In this document: piece after piece, positions 44,948 to 53,775 of the stretch | Layout: each line of letters opens with the position of its first letter | How positions within the stretch are numbered: position 1 is the first letter of the stretch | Source of the DNA: Aurantimonas sp. 22II-16-19i | GTDB taxonomy: Bacteria > Pseudomonadota > Alphaproteobacteria > Rhizobiales > Rhizobiaceae | Direction: 5' to 3' | Assembly (NCBI RefSeq): GCF_002088275.1 | Contig: NZ_AQQS01000004.1 | Span: 62,001-126,000, forward strand | Length of the DNA: 64,000 nucleotides | Made by a program: the position numbers and the translations under genes | Notes under the pieces: model-generated | What the model was told of the DNA's origin: nothing | What the model saw: the letters and a program-made list of their open reading frames with translations, nothing else | Databases searched by the model: none

Positions 44948-45796
44948 CTGTTCTTCGTCGTCGCCAAGATCGTCTGGTTTCTCGTCCAGCCCCTCGTCGC
45001 CATCCTGCTTCTCGCCGGTCTCGGCCTGCTGCTGGTCCTTTTGCGGTGGAAGCGGTCGGGGCTGACGCTCGTCGCGCTGGCGCTCGCGAGCCTTGCCGTC
45101 GTTAGCCTGTCGCCGCTCGGCCTGTTGATGATGGCGTCGCTGGAGGATCGCTTTCCCCGGCCGGACCTGCCCGAGAAGATCGCCGGCATCGTCGTTCTCG
45201 GCGGCGCCTTCGACACGAGGATCGCAAGGACGCGGGGCCGCTCGGAATTCAACGAGGCGGCCGACCGGGCGACCGAGGCGCTGATCCTCGCCCGGCGCTA
45301 CCCGGAGGCGAAGATCCTGTTTTCCGGCGGCGACGCCGCGATCCTTGCGCAGGACATTGCCGAGACCCTGTCGGCGAAGGAATTCTTCCTCGGTGCCGGC
45401 CTGTCGCCGGACCGCCTGATTCTCGACGACAAGGCCCGCGACACCTTCGAGAACGCCGTCTTCGCGAGACAACTCGCCGATCCGAAGCCTGGCGAGACCT
45501 GGCTGCTGATCACCTCGGCCTTCCATATGGCGCGGGCCGTCGGCTGCTTCCGCCAGGCGGATTTCGAGGTTCTGCCCTATCCGGTGGACTATCGCACGCC
45601 CGGCGGCGCCGAGGTCTGGCGGCCTTCCAGCGCCTCGGTGCGCAACGTCGAGAAGGTGCATTTCGCCATTCGCGAATATCTCGGCCTTCTCGCCTACCGG
45701 CTGCAGGGCCGGACCGACGCGCTGTTTCCCGCGCCGGCAGGCGCAACGGTCACGCCCGCAGGATCTTCAGCGCCGGCGAGCGGAACTGCCGGTTGA
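44948..45796 (+). CDS. YdcF-family (DUF218) membrane protein with apparent CTG start
   Basis: Protein of the YdcF/ElyC/SanA family, linked to envelope metabolism. The DUF218 domain (IVVLGGAFDTRIA, ILFSGGDAAI, ENAVFARQL, LLITSAFHMARAV) is intact. The first conventional start (TTG, 45041) lies inside the second membrane helix. The frame upstream stays open to a TGA at 44939 and encodes a hydrophobic run, FFVVAKIVWFLVQPLVAILL, like the usual N-terminus of this family. The only plausible start is CTG at 44948 with GGAG about nine bases upstream, giving 282 residues and two N-terminal helices. Its last 47 bases overlap the end of the convergent DUF599 gene. Confidence 0.83.
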   Translation: MFFVVAKIVWFLVQPLVAILLLAGLGLLLVLLRWKRSGLTLVALALASLAVVSLSPLGLLMMASLEDRFPRPDLPEKIAGIVVLGGAFDTRIARTRGRSEFNEAADRATEALILARRYPEAKILFSGGDAAILAQDIAETLSAKEFFLGAGLSPDRLILDDKARDTFENAVFARQLADPKPGETWLLITSAFHMARAVGCFRQADFEVLPYPVDYRTPGGAEVWRPSSASVRNVEKVHFAIREYLGLLAYRLQGRTDALFPAPAGATVTPAGSSAPASGTAG

Positions 45797-46433
45797 GCAG
45801 GATCGCTACGACGAAGGCGGTCGAGCCGACGAGGACCAGCGGGCCGAGCAGCCAGCCGAGATAGGCGACGGAGAAGAAGATCGCCCGCAGCCCGGAATTG
45901 AAGTGCCGGCCGGCGATCTGGTTGACGATGATGGCCCGCTCGACCGCCCGTTCGGCGGCGGCCATGTCTGCGGCCGCCTCGTCGCGCATCGGCACCGCGC
46001 CGATCAGGATCGAGCAGTAGTTGAACAGCCGGTAGGACCAGCCGAACTTGAAGAAGGCGTAGCAGAAGATCACCACGAGGCCGAACAGCTTCAGTTCGAC
46101 CAGCGGCTTGTCGAGCCCGCCGGAAAACGGCAGGTCCGCGGCGATGGCCGAGATCCGCTCGGCGGAGCCGAGCAGGGCGAAGCAGCCGCCGATGGCGAAG
46201 ATGCAGGCCGAGGCGAAGAAGGCGGTGCCCTGCTGCAGGCCGGCCATGATCGCCGTGTCGATCATCCTGAGGTCGCGGGTCAGCATCGCCCGCATCCACA
46301 CCCCGCGCTGGACGTTCATCGCCCCGGACAGGCCGTTGCCGGCGCGCGCCTGCCGCTCGACCATGAAGTTGTAGAGGGTCCAGGCCACGAGGAACAGGAC
46401 GACGGCGACGGTGTCGGCAGCGGCAAGGGGCAT
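45750..46433 (-). CDS. DUF599 domain-containing membrane protein
   Basis: A 227-residue inner-membrane protein of the DUF599 family, function unknown. Four hydrophobic segments are visible (about 6-22, 70-90, 113-132 and 185-215), with the family's N-terminal WTLYNFMVE and ALLTRDLRM-like MRAMLTRDLRM block. The length is normal. It is convergent with, and overlaps by 47 bases, the YdcF gene. A five-unit 8-bp repeat lies about 30 bases before its start. Confidence 0.88.
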   Translation of the reverse strand: MPLAAADTVAVVLFLVAWTLYNFMVERQARAGNGLSGAMNVQRGVWMRAMLTRDLRMIDTAIMAGLQQGTAFFASACIFAIGGCFALLGSAERISAIAADLPFSGGLDKPLVELKLFGLVVIFCYAFFKFGWSYRLFNYCSILIGAVPMRDEAAADMAAAERAVERAIIVNQIAGRHFNSGLRAIFFSVAYLGWLLGPLVLVGSTAFVVAILLNRQFRSPALKILRA

Positions 46434-46464
46434 GTCTGCAGATCCTCCGGTGGCAACTTTCGTC

Positions 46465-46504
46465 GCAGGCGAGCAGGCGAGCAGGCGGGCAGGCGGGCAG
46501 GCGG
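46465..46504. repeat. 8-bp tandem repeat, five units
   Basis: Two GCAGGCGA units followed by three GCAGGCGG units, contiguous over 40 bases. It lies 32 bases upstream of the DUF599 start codon. Confidence 0.9.
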
Positions 46505-46686
46505 CACAGCGAAGGGCGCCCGTCCCCCCGGGGGCCGGGGTGGGGGCCGGCGTCGCCGACCCGCCGTCGTGAAAGTGTATCGCGCATCCGGTTGCAACGG
46601 GAGACCGGCACCGGTTAAGCCCTGTGCAAGGCGAGCCCGCTACAGTACGGGAAAATTTAGCGTGGACCGGCTTGTAGCGGTCGATG

Positions 46687-46701
46687 TTAAGCGATAATTA
46701 A
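46687..46701. promoter_or_regulatory. Perfect CtrA binding box (TTAA-N7-TTAA)
   Basis: TTAAGCGATAATTAA matches the full CtrA consensus exactly. In alphaproteobacteria CtrA is the cell-cycle master regulator and often binds over the -35 region of its targets. The box ends 68 bases upstream of the 41-residue membrane protein gene. Confidence 0.65.
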
Positions 46702-46769
46702 CGCCCAAGCTCGCGATCGGGGGGAATGATCGCCTGCTTGGTTTCTGGGGTTCAGGACAGTTTCTGATC

Positions 46770-46895
46770 ATGGATGACAGCGTACGAAAGTCGTGCTGGG
46801 GCGTGACCCTTTGGACGGTCGCGATCTTTTCGGCATTGATGATGCTCGGTTTCCTCTGCACCAGTGCGGAGACGGTCGCGATCGCGGCCAACTGA
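46770..46895 (+). CDS. 41-residue single-span membrane protein
   Basis: A short frame (MDDSVRKSCWG... ending ETVAIAAN) with a clear membrane helix from about residue 11 to 31 (VTLWTVAIFSALMMLGFL) and a positively charged N-terminal side. TCAGGACAG lies about 11 bases before the ATG. It belongs to no family I recognise and is too short for most gene finders. A perfect CtrA box upstream suggests regulated expression. Confidence 0.6.
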   Translation: MDDSVRKSCWGVTLWTVAIFSALMMLGFLCTSAETVAIAAN

Positions 46896-47215
46896 GGCGA
46901 TAGCCGGACTGGGCGCGAGGCCGCGAAGACCGCCGCCGCATCGCCAGCCGGACCAAATTCCCCCAAGAGTCTCATTGCGCTGGACATCGGCCGACATTCG
47001 GCGGATCGCGCTCGCGCGTGGCTTCTCGTGCGGCCGGCTTGCGGCTTGCGGCCGCTGGGCGCGTAGCGCGGCCACTCGTGCTCGCCGGGCGGCCTGTTGC
47101 CGACCGCCGTCGCCGATTGCCTTCCGGTATCCGGCGCCGATTTCCGGCATCGATTTCGGTGGCCATTCGCCGAACCGGCCTTGGCAGGAACGGCGCAGTT
47201 CGCCAGAACCCTGCC
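46896..47215. other. Intergenic region
   Basis: GC-rich, no gene recognised. The DUF1489 frame is open through part of it but the translation is Arg/Ala/Gly-rich and lacks family sequence. Confidence 0.4.
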
Positions 47216-47641
47216 ATGGCTCTTCATCTTCTCAAGCTCTGCGTCGGCGCCGACAGCGTGGACGACCTCGCGGCCTTCATCGCGCATCGCCTGGCGACGT
47301 CCGGTGCGGCAACACACTGGCACGTCACCCGCATGGTGCCGAAGCGCATCGACGAGCTCGTCGACGGCGGCTCGCTCTACTGGGTGATTCGCGGCAGCGT
47401 GCAGGCCCGTCAGGCGATCGCCGGGATCGAGCCGTTCACCGACGAGACCGGCATCGGCCGCTGCCGCATCCTGCTCGACCCGACGCTGGTGCTCACCCGC
47501 CAGCAGCCGAAGCGGCCATTCCAGGGCTGGCGGTACCTCAAGAGCGAGGATGCGCCGGGCGATGTCAGGACGTTCGGCGAGGCCGGCGACGGCCTGCCGC
47601 CGGAACTCTCCGCCGCATTGCAGGAACTCGGCGTCTTCTGA
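47216..47641 (+). CDS. DUF1489 family protein
   Basis: A 141-residue protein of an alphaproteobacterial family of unknown function. It contains the family pattern MALHLLKLCVGADSVDDL at the start, GGSLYWVIRGSVQARQ in the middle and RPFQGWRYL near residue 100. The length is as expected. The ATG at 47216 was chosen because the family begins exactly there. No membrane segment. Confidence 0.9.
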   Translation: MALHLLKLCVGADSVDDLAAFIAHRLATSGAATHWHVTRMVPKRIDELVDGGSLYWVIRGSVQARQAIAGIEPFTDETGIGRCRILLDPTLVLTRQQPKRPFQGWRYLKSEDAPGDVRTFGEAGDGLPPELSAALQELGVF

Positions 47642-47688
47642 CGCTGCCGGCAGGAACCGGCGGCGGCAACCGGCTGGCCGCGCCGCCC

Positions 47689-47958
47689 TCAGCGGAAGCG
47701 GATGCGCACCGCGGTGGTGCCGGTCGGCGCCAGCGCCCGGATGCGGGTGTGGCTCACCGGCTGCGACGAGCGCCAGGCGCGGGCGCCATAGGACAACAGG
47801 AGGCCGACGAGTTCCTTGGCCTTTATCCGCGAGCGGCCGTCGCGCGCCTCGCCGAGACGCAGCGCCGCCTGCTGCAGGGGATGGACCCCAGCCGGCACCG
47901 CATCCGGCCAGGGGCCGGAACGGGGCGGAACGGTGAGATTTCGGTTCTCGATCGACAT
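47689..47958 (-). CDS. Hypothetical protein
   Basis: An 89-residue protein starting MSIENRNLTVPPRSG, behind the strong ribosome site GAGGGGAAGTC. The middle (LQQAALRLGEARDG, then IKAKELVGLLLSYGARAWR) looks like two amphipathic helices and the end, SHTRIRALAPTGTTAVRIRF, like strands. No family recognised. It is convergent with DUF1489, stops 47 bases apart. A longer open frame upstream has no plausible content. Confidence 0.65.
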   Translation of the reverse strand: MSIENRNLTVPPRSGPWPDAVPAGVHPLQQAALRLGEARDGRSRIKAKELVGLLLSYGARAWRSSQPVSHTRIRALAPTGTTAVRIRFR

Positions 47959-48267
47959 GACTTCCCCTCGCAACTCTACACAGGGTGGCGGCCCGCAGTG
48001 CCGGGACCGCCGCCGGAACGGCCGGGTGGACGAATTCCCCCCGGCGCCATCGTCGCCTTCACCCACCCCCATGGGCGCCCGGTGAACGGGCTTTCGAAAG
48101 CGTCGTCTTCTCCGGCAATTCGGCGTCATGCCGTTCGACCGGTTGCCGGACTGCGCCAGCCGTCGTCGCCGGGCCTTGCCGCCGACGCCTGCGCCGTCCC
48201 CGCCAGGGCGTCATGCCCCGCGCGTTCTCTTAGATTTCGTCCCGCCGCGCGGCGGCGGGAATGAAGC
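47959..48267. other. Intergenic region
   Basis: About 310 bases between two minus-strand genes. No gene recognised. It contains the hairpin at 48241-48259, probably the end of the carboxypeptidase transcript. Confidence 0.5.
48241..48259 (-). terminator. Possible terminator of the D,D-carboxypeptidase gene
   Basis: CCCGCCG-CGCGG-CGGCGGG, a 7-bp stem just after the stop (minus strand), followed by ACGAAATCT. No T-run, so moderate confidence. Confidence 0.45.
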
Positions 48268-49821
48268 TCAGTTCGCGACGGCGTAGCAGTTGTAGGAGCT
48301 GCGCTTCAGCGCCGCGCAGGCCTTCCACGCCTGGTCCTTGCTGCCGAAGCCGGCGAACCGGGCCCGGTAGAGCGTGCTGCCACCGGTGTCGACGCTTTCG
48401 GTGAAGGGCTCGGCCGTCGCCAACTCGGAGCCTGCGGCGCTTTTGGCCTTCTTCAGCATCGCCATCGCCTGGGAGACTGAATCCGTCGCCGCGATCTGCA
48501 CGACCCAGGGCGAGGAGGGCGTCTGCTGCTGCACGACCTTGGCCGCGGTGTTGCGATCGATCGAGCCGGTGGCCTCGCCGTCGACCGAGGCTTCGCGCAG
48601 GAGCGAGGCGCTGGTCTGGGGCATCGCCCGCTGGGCGGCCGGACGGGCCAGCGGCAGGATCGCCGCCGCCGCGCCGGACCGGCCCGGGCGCTCTTCGGTG
48701 AGGGCGGCCCTGATCGCGTCGCGGCCCATCAGCGGCCTTGCCGTCGGCATCGGCATGCGCGCCGCGACCTGGTCGCCCTCGTCGCTGCCATAGGCCATGG
48801 CGATCCGGTCGTTGATCGAGATGCCGCCGGCGCCGGGGCGGAAGTCGGGCACGGGCCCGCGCTTCGGCAGATCCGGCATGGCGGCCGCCACCTGGACGTT
48901 CGGATTGGGCGCGGCGGCGATCAGCGGGCCGCCGTCGCGGCGGCTGGCCTTCGGCATGGTGCGCTTCAGCAGATCCACCATGTGGTCGTCGCGCGAGCGG
49001 CCCGAGGTGCCGCCCATGACGACGGCGACGACGCTCTTGCCCTCGGTCTTCACCGACGAGACGAGGTTGAAGCCGGAGGCGTTGATATAGCCGGTCTTGA
49101 TGCCGTCGACGCCCTCGTAGCGGTTGAGGACGCGGTTGTGGTTGCCGATCCGGTGGCCGCGGAAATTGTAGGAGCGGATGGAGAAGTAGCCGTAATATTC
49201 CGGGAAGTGCTCGCGCAGCGCGATGCCCAGCGTCGCCATGTCGCGGGCGGTCGTTCTCTGCTCGGAATTCGGCAGGCCATTGGCGTTGCGAAACTCGGTG
49301 CGCGTCATGCCGAGGCGATGGGCCTTGTCGGTCATTCGCCGGGCGAACGCCGCTTCCGACCCCGCCAGGAATTCGGCAATGACGACGGCCGCATCGTTGG
49401 CCGAGCGCGTCACCAGCGAACTGATCGCCTCGTCGACCGTCAGCGTGCTGCCGACGCGAAGCCCGAGCTTCGAGGGCGGCCGGGCGGCGGCATAGGCCGA
49501 GACCGGCATCTTGTCGGTCTTCTTGATCTTGCCGCCCTTCAGCGCCTCGAAGGCGAGGTAGAGCGTCATCATCTTGGTCAGCGACGCGGGATAACGCAAC
49601 TCGTCGGCGCGGTCCTGGTAGAGAACCTTGCCGTTGTTCGCGTCGATCACGAAACCGGCATATTTCGGATTGGCGGCGCCAGCGTCACCCATCCCGCCGG
49701 CAAGCGACAGACCCGTGCCGACGATGGCGATGGCGAGCATCCTGGACAGGGTTCGGGCGGTGCTTCTCAGATGCGTCAGTTCGAATGGCACGCAAAAACT
49801 CTTCGATCGTGTTGTTGGCAC
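48268..49821 (-). CDS. D-alanyl-D-alanine carboxypeptidase (S11) with SPOR domain
   Basis: Penicillin-binding peptidase that trims the terminal D-Ala of peptidoglycan stems. The catalytic motifs are complete: Ser80-x2-Lys83 (ASLTKM), Ser140-Ala-Asn142 and Lys242-Thr-Gly. A signal segment (about 29-50) precedes it. After a long Ala/Pro linker, residues about 435-515 form a SPOR-type domain (PWVVQIAATDS, then AWKACAALKRSSYNC), which binds denuded glycan and targets the septum. The start is uncertain: GTG at 49821 or GTG at 49791; no ATG until the signal segment. Similar dacA-SPOR fusions are common in Hyphomicrobiales. Confidence 0.92.
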   Translation of the reverse strand: MPTTRSKSFCVPFELTHLRSTARTLSRMLAIAIVGTGLSLAGGMGDAGAANPKYAGFVIDANNGKVLYQDRADELRYPASLTKMMTLYLAFEALKGGKIKKTDKMPVSAYAAARPPSKLGLRVGSTLTVDEAISSLVTRSANDAAVVIAEFLAGSEAAFARRMTDKAHRLGMTRTEFRNANGLPNSEQRTTARDMATLGIALREHFPEYYGYFSIRSYNFRGHRIGNHNRVLNRYEGVDGIKTGYINASGFNLVSSVKTEGKSVVAVVMGGTSGRSRDDHMVDLLKRTMPKASRRDGGPLIAAAPNPNVQVAAAMPDLPKRGPVPDFRPGAGGISINDRIAMAYGSDEGDQVAARMPMPTARPLMGRDAIRAALTEERPGRSGAAAAILPLARPAAQRAMPQTSASLLREASVDGEATGSIDRNTAAKVVQQQTPSSPWVVQIAATDSVSQAMAMLKKAKSAAGSELATAEPFTESVDTGGSTLYRARFAGFGSKDQAWKACAALKRSSYNCYAVAN

Positions 49822-50208
49822 GGCGAGGTTTCGTTCCCTCCGCTATCGATCGGCCGGGATGCGGGGACTAACCTCTGGTTGGGCCCTTTTGATGACGAGG
49901 AGGTTAAGCCGCGTTCGCTTACCAATCGGTTTATATCATTCGCATTGCGTTCACCCTGCTCACCTTTTTCCGTTGATCCCCGGCAATCGGGGGTGACGAA
50001 AGGTCACGCCCGGGTGCTGGTGTGGTGGCCGGTGTGGCGGCCTGCGCCGTGCCTGGCGCGCTCCGATGGTGCGCTGCAGCAATTCTGCTTGTGTCGATTT
50101 GTGCGATGCAATATATTGGGCTCGTCATTAACAGCGGGGACCACGTGAGCGCCGGAAGAGCGTACGCGACCTTCGCGGAGACGGTATGGACCGGAAAGGA
50201 CGAGACCC
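49822..50208. other. Divergent promoter region, carboxypeptidase and phasin
   Basis: About 390 bases including AT-rich stretches (49915-49970 and 50085-50120). It holds the putative phasin promoter and probably that of the carboxypeptidase gene. A 66-residue open frame at 50022-50222 overlaps the phasin start and was not accepted as a gene. Confidence 0.55.
50089..50117 (+). promoter_or_regulatory. Putative sigma-70 promoter of the phasin gene
   Basis: TTGTGT (50089-50094), a 17-base spacer and TATATT (50112-50117), about 90 bases before the phasin ATG. CTGC-rich sequence at 50074-50090 could be a site for the PHB-responsive repressor PhaR; this is inference. Confidence 0.55.
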
Positions 50209-50625
50209 ATGAACATGTATGAAGACGCCGGCAAGATGACCAAAGAGGCGATGGACAACGCGCTCAAGTCGTTCGCCGCGATGAGCAAGGGCTTCCAGCA
50301 GATCAGCACCGAGACGGCTGATTTCATCAAGCGGTCCTACGAGACCCAGACCGCGATGATGGAGAAGATCTTCCAGGCGAAGACCCTCGACAAGACCATT
50401 GAGCTGCAGAGCGAATATGCCAAGACGACCTACGAGACCTGGGTCGCGCAGATGACCAAGATCGGCGACATCTATGCCGACATCGCCAAGCAGACCTACA
50501 AGCCGTTCGAGCAGACGGTGGCGGCAAGCTCCGACACCATGACCAAGGTCGCCGACAAGACCGCGGCCGCCACCAAGGAAACCGCCGTCACCGCCGAGAA
50601 GAAGGCGGTTGCGGCCGCCAACTGA
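50209..50625 (+). CDS. Phasin family protein
   Basis: A 138-residue, almost wholly helical protein of the phasin family. Phasins coat polyhydroxyalkanoate granules or act as general helical stress proteins. The core (SYETQTAMMEKIFQAKTL, then EYAKTTYETWVAQMTKIGDIYADIAKQ) has the phasin pattern, and the end is an Ala/Lys-rich tail like a PhaF-type linker. No PHA synthase genes are nearby. The ATG at 50209 follows GGACGAGACCC. A clear terminator follows. Confidence 0.9.
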   Translation: MNMYEDAGKMTKEAMDNALKSFAAMSKGFQQISTETADFIKRSYETQTAMMEKIFQAKTLDKTIELQSEYAKTTYETWVAQMTKIGDIYADIAKQTYKPFEQTVAASSDTMTKVADKTAAATKETAVTAEKKAVAAAN

Positions 50626-50702
50626 CCTGCGCCGGGACGCAGGTCTGCGCTGCGGGTGGCTGGCGGCGGACCGCGCGCCGCCGACTGACGAAATTGATCG
50701 AG

Positions 50703-50729
50703 AGGCCCGGTTCCAGCCGGGCCTTTTTG
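50703..50729 (+). terminator. Rho-independent terminator after the phasin gene
   Basis: AGGCCCGG-TTCCAG-CCGGGCCT, an 8-bp perfect stem running directly into TTTTTGC. This is the clearest intrinsic terminator in the window. Confidence 0.9.
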
Positions 50730-50859
50730 CGTTAGTCTCTCACCGGACGACGCGCGGCGACGACCCCGCGGGGGATGCGTCGCAAAGGCTCCTTAAATTC
50801 TCATGACACGTGCATACATACGACCCATGGCGATGCTGGCTGAACGGACGGAAGCGGGA

Positions 50860-51225
50860 ATGGACGAGATGCTGGGCGCGAGGCCGGCGAGGCTCCAGGA
50901 CAATGACAAGGACGGCGGCGGCGGCACCGATCGCGGCACGTCGGTCATCACCCGGACCAAACCGAAAACCAAACGTCCCAGCCTTTACAGGGTCCTGCTT
51001 CTGAACGACGATTACACTCCGATGGAGTTCGTCATCCATGTTCTGGAGCGCTTCTTTCAGAAGGACCACGAGGCCGCGACGAGGATCATGCTGCACGTGC
51101 ACAATCACGGTGTCGGCGAATGCGGCATCTACACCTTCGAAGTGGCGGAGACGAAGGTCACCCAGGTCATGGATTTCGCCCGTCAGCACCAGCATCCGCT
51201 CCAATGCGTGATGGAAAAGAATTGA
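50860..51225 (+). CDS. clpS: ATP-dependent Clp protease adaptor ClpS
   Basis: Adaptor that delivers N-degron substrates to ClpA. The conserved core runs from [20 protein letters not shown], with the NDDYTP binding-pocket residues, through [21 protein letters not shown] to the end. The ATG at 50860 has GGAAGCGGGA before it and gives 121 residues, close to Rhizobium homologues; in-frame ATGs at 50803, 50827 and 50833 are weaker alternatives. It lies 8 bases before clpA. Confidence 0.93.
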   Translation: MDEMLGARPARLQDNDKDGGGGTDRGTSVITRTKPKTKRPSLYRVLLLNDDYTPMEFVIHVLERFFQKDHEAATRIMLHVHNHGVGECGIYTFEVAETKVTQVMDFARQHQHPLQCVMEKN

Positions 51226-51233
51226 GGTGAAGC

Positions 51234-53732
51234 TTGCCGACATTTTCGCAAAGCCTTGAGAAGGCACTTCATCAGGCGCTCACTCTTGCCAACGAACGAC
51301 ATCAGGAATTCGCGACGCTCGAGCACCTGCTTTTGGCCCTTCTCGAGGACAAGGACGCTGCTGCCGTGATGCGGGGCTGCAGCGTCGATCTCGACCTCCT
51401 GCGCAAGAACCTGACCTCCTACATCGACACCGAGCTCGCCAACCTCGTCACCGGGCACGAAGAGGACTCCAAGCCGACCGCCGGTTTCCACCGGGTGATC
51501 CAGCGGGCGGTGATCCACGTCCAGAGTTCCGGCCGCGAGGAAGTGACCGGCGCCAACGTGCTCGTCGCGATCTTCGCCGAGCGCGAGAGCCATGCCGCCT
51601 ACTTCCTGCAGGAGCAGGAGATGACCCGCTACGACGCGGTCAACTTCATCTCCCACGGGATTTCCAAGCGCCCCGGCGCCTCGGAGAGCCGGCCCCTGCG
51701 CGGCGCCGAGGACGAGGCCTCGACCATCGGCCAGGAGGACGAGGGCAAGCGCAAGGCGGCGCCCGACGCGCTGACGGCCTATTGCGTCAACCTGAACGAC
51801 AAGGCCCGGGGCGGCAAGATCGACCCGCTCATCGGCCGCGCCGAGGAGATCAACCGGACGATCCAGGTGCTGTGCCGCCGCTCCAAGAACAACCCGCTCT
51901 ATGTGGGTGATCCCGGCGTCGGCAAGACGGCGATCGCGGAAGGCCTCGCCAAGCGGGTCGTCGAGGGCGACGTGCCGGACGTCCTCGCCGACGCGACGAT
52001 CTTCTCCCTCGACATGGGAACGCTGCTCGCCGGCACGCGCTATCGCGGCGACTTCGAGGAGCGGCTGAAGCAGGTCGTCAAGGAGCTCGAGGAGTATCCG
52101 GGCGCCGTGCTGTTCATCGACGAGATCCACACGGTGATCGGCGCCGGCGCGACGTCGGGCGGGGCGATGGACGCGTCCAATCTTCTGAAGCCGGCGCTGT
52201 CCTCCGGGGCGATCCGCTGCATCGGCTCGACCACCTACAAGGAGTATCGGCAGTTCTTCGAGAAGGACCGGGCCCTCGTCCGGCGCTTCCAGAAGATCGA
52301 CGTGAAGGAGCCGTCCGTCGACGACGCGATCGCGATCATGAAGGGGCTGAAGCCCTATTTCGAGGACTTCCACCGGGTGAAGTTCACCAATGACGCGATC
52401 AAGTCCGCGGTCGAGCTGTCGGCCCGCTACATCACCGACCGCAAGCTGCCGGACAAGGCGATCGACGTGATCGACGAGACCGGGGCGTCGCAGATGCTGC
52501 TGCCGGAATCCCGGCGCAAGAAGCAGATCGGCGTCAAGGAGATCGAGGCGACGATCGCCACCATGGCGCGGATCCCGGCGAAGGCGGTGTCGAAGGACGA
52601 CGAGGAGGTGCTGGCCCATCTCGACGAGCAGCTGAAGCGCGTCGTCTACGGTCAGGACGAGGCGATCGCCAATCTCGCCTCGGCGATCAAGCTGTCGCGG
52701 GCGGGCCTGCGCGAGCCGGACAAGCCGATCGGCTCGTATCTCTTCTCCGGCCCGACCGGCGTCGGCAAGACCGAGGTGGCGCGTCAGCTGGCGTCGTCCC
52801 TCGGGGTGGAACTCCTGCGCTTCGACATGTCAGAATACATGGAGCGGCACACCGTCTCGCGGCTGATCGGCGCGCCTCCGGGCTATGTCGGCTTCGACCA
52901 GGGCGGTCTTCTGACCGACGGCGTCGACCAGCATCCGCACTGCGTCCTGCTCCTCGACGAGATCGAGAAGGCGCATCCGGACCTGTTCAACATCCTGTTG
53001 CAGGTCATGGATCATGGCCGCCTGACGGATCACAACGGCAAGCAGATCAACTTCAGGAACGTCATCCTGATCATGACGACCAATGCGGGCGCGGCCGAGA
53101 TGGCCAAGGCCAACATCGGCTTCGGGCATTCGCGGCGCACCGGCGCCGACGAGGAGGCGATCAACCGCCTGTTCACGCCGGAGTTCCGCAACCGCCTCGA
53201 CGCGATCATCCCGTTCGGCGCCCTGCCGACGCCGGTGATCCACCAGGTGGTCGAGAAGTTCGTCATGCAGCTCGAGGCCCAGCTCTCCGAGCGGGGCGTC
53301 GTCTTCGAGCTCTCGCCGGAAGCCGTCAAGTGGCTCGCCGACAAGGGCTATGACGAGAACATGGGGGCGCGGCCGCTGTCGCGCGTCATCCAGGAGCACA
53401 TCAAGAAGCCGCTCGCCGACGAGGTCCTGTTCGGCAAGCTGAAGCATGGCGGCACCGTCAAGGTGCTGGTCGTCGACGACGGCGCGGGCGGCACGAAGAT
53501 CGCCCTCGAGGCGATCGCCGACGAGGTGCCCCCGCCGCGCGCCAAGCGCTCGTCCGAGCAGAAGCGCGCCGACGGCGCCAAGAAGAAGCCGGTCGCGGTG
53601 GCGGCCGACGGCTCGGATATCGACGACGCGCCGGAGGACGACGAGGACGGCGCTGCGCCCGCCGCCGAGGCGCCGGCGCCGAAGAGCCGCCGCGCGAGCT
53701 CGGTGCCGAAGGTGCCGCGGCGCTCGAACTGA
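51234..53732 (+). CDS. clpA: ATP-dependent Clp protease ATP-binding subunit ClpA
   Basis: AAA+ unfoldase that feeds ClpP. The 832-residue protein has the Clp N domain (about 1-145), AAA-1 with Walker [10 protein letters not shown] at residue 225, and AAA-2 with GPTGVGKTE at residue 506, followed by the ClpP-docking region. The start is TTG at 51234 with GAGGTGAAGC upstream, and the N-terminus ([15 protein letters not shown]) is conserved. It has a charged, Ala/Pro-rich C-terminal extension beyond the E. coli length, which is usual in alphaproteobacteria. Confidence 0.97.
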   Translation: MPTFSQSLEKALHQALTLANERHQEFATLEHLLLALLEDKDAAAVMRGCSVDLDLLRKNLTSYIDTELANLVTGHEEDSKPTAGFHRVIQRAVIHVQSSGREEVTGANVLVAIFAERESHAAYFLQEQEMTRYDAVNFISHGISKRPGASESRPLRGAEDEASTIGQEDEGKRKAAPDALTAYCVNLNDKARGGKIDPLIGRAEEINRTIQVLCRRSKNNPLYVGDPGVGKTAIAEGLAKRVVEGDVPDVLADATIFSLDMGTLLAGTRYRGDFEERLKQVVKELEEYPGAVLFIDEIHTVIGAGATSGGAMDASNLLKPALSSGAIRCIGSTTYKEYRQFFEKDRALVRRFQKIDVKEPSVDDAIAIMKGLKPYFEDFHRVKFTNDAIKSAVELSARYITDRKLPDKAIDVIDETGASQMLLPESRRKKQIGVKEIEATIATMARIPAKAVSKDDEEVLAHLDEQLKRVVYGQDEAIANLASAIKLSRAGLREPDKPIGSYLFSGPTGVGKTEVARQLASSLGVELLRFDMSEYMERHTVSRLIGAPPGYVGFDQGGLLTDGVDQHPHCVLLLDEIEKAHPDLFNILLQVMDHGRLTDHNGKQINFRNVILIMTTNAGAAEMAKANIGFGHSRRTGADEEAINRLFTPEFRNRLDAIIPFGALPTPVIHQVVEKFVMQLEAQLSERGVVFELSPEAVKWLADKGYDENMGARPLSRVIQEHIKKPLADEVLFGKLKHGGTVKVLVVDDGAGGTKIALEAIADEVPPPRAKRSSEQKRADGAKKKPVAVAADGSDIDDAPEDDEDGAAPAAEAPAPKSRRASSVPKVPRRSN

Positions 53733-53775
53733 TGGCGGCAGGCGCGGTCCTAACGCGGCGCCTGCGCTCGACGAT

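Larger units (their letters stand above)
46434..46769. other. Intergenic region with tandem repeat and CtrA box
   Basis: No gene recognised over 336 bases. It holds the 8-bp tandem repeat (46465-46504) on the DUF599 side, and an AT-richer promoter region with a CtrA box on the side of the small membrane protein gene. Confidence 0.6.

Noticed and set aside
50022-50222. A 66-codon frame with a hydrophobic segment just before the phasin gene
   Set aside because: It covers the phasin promoter and overlaps its start; no ribosome site and no family. The hydrophobic run is probably chance.
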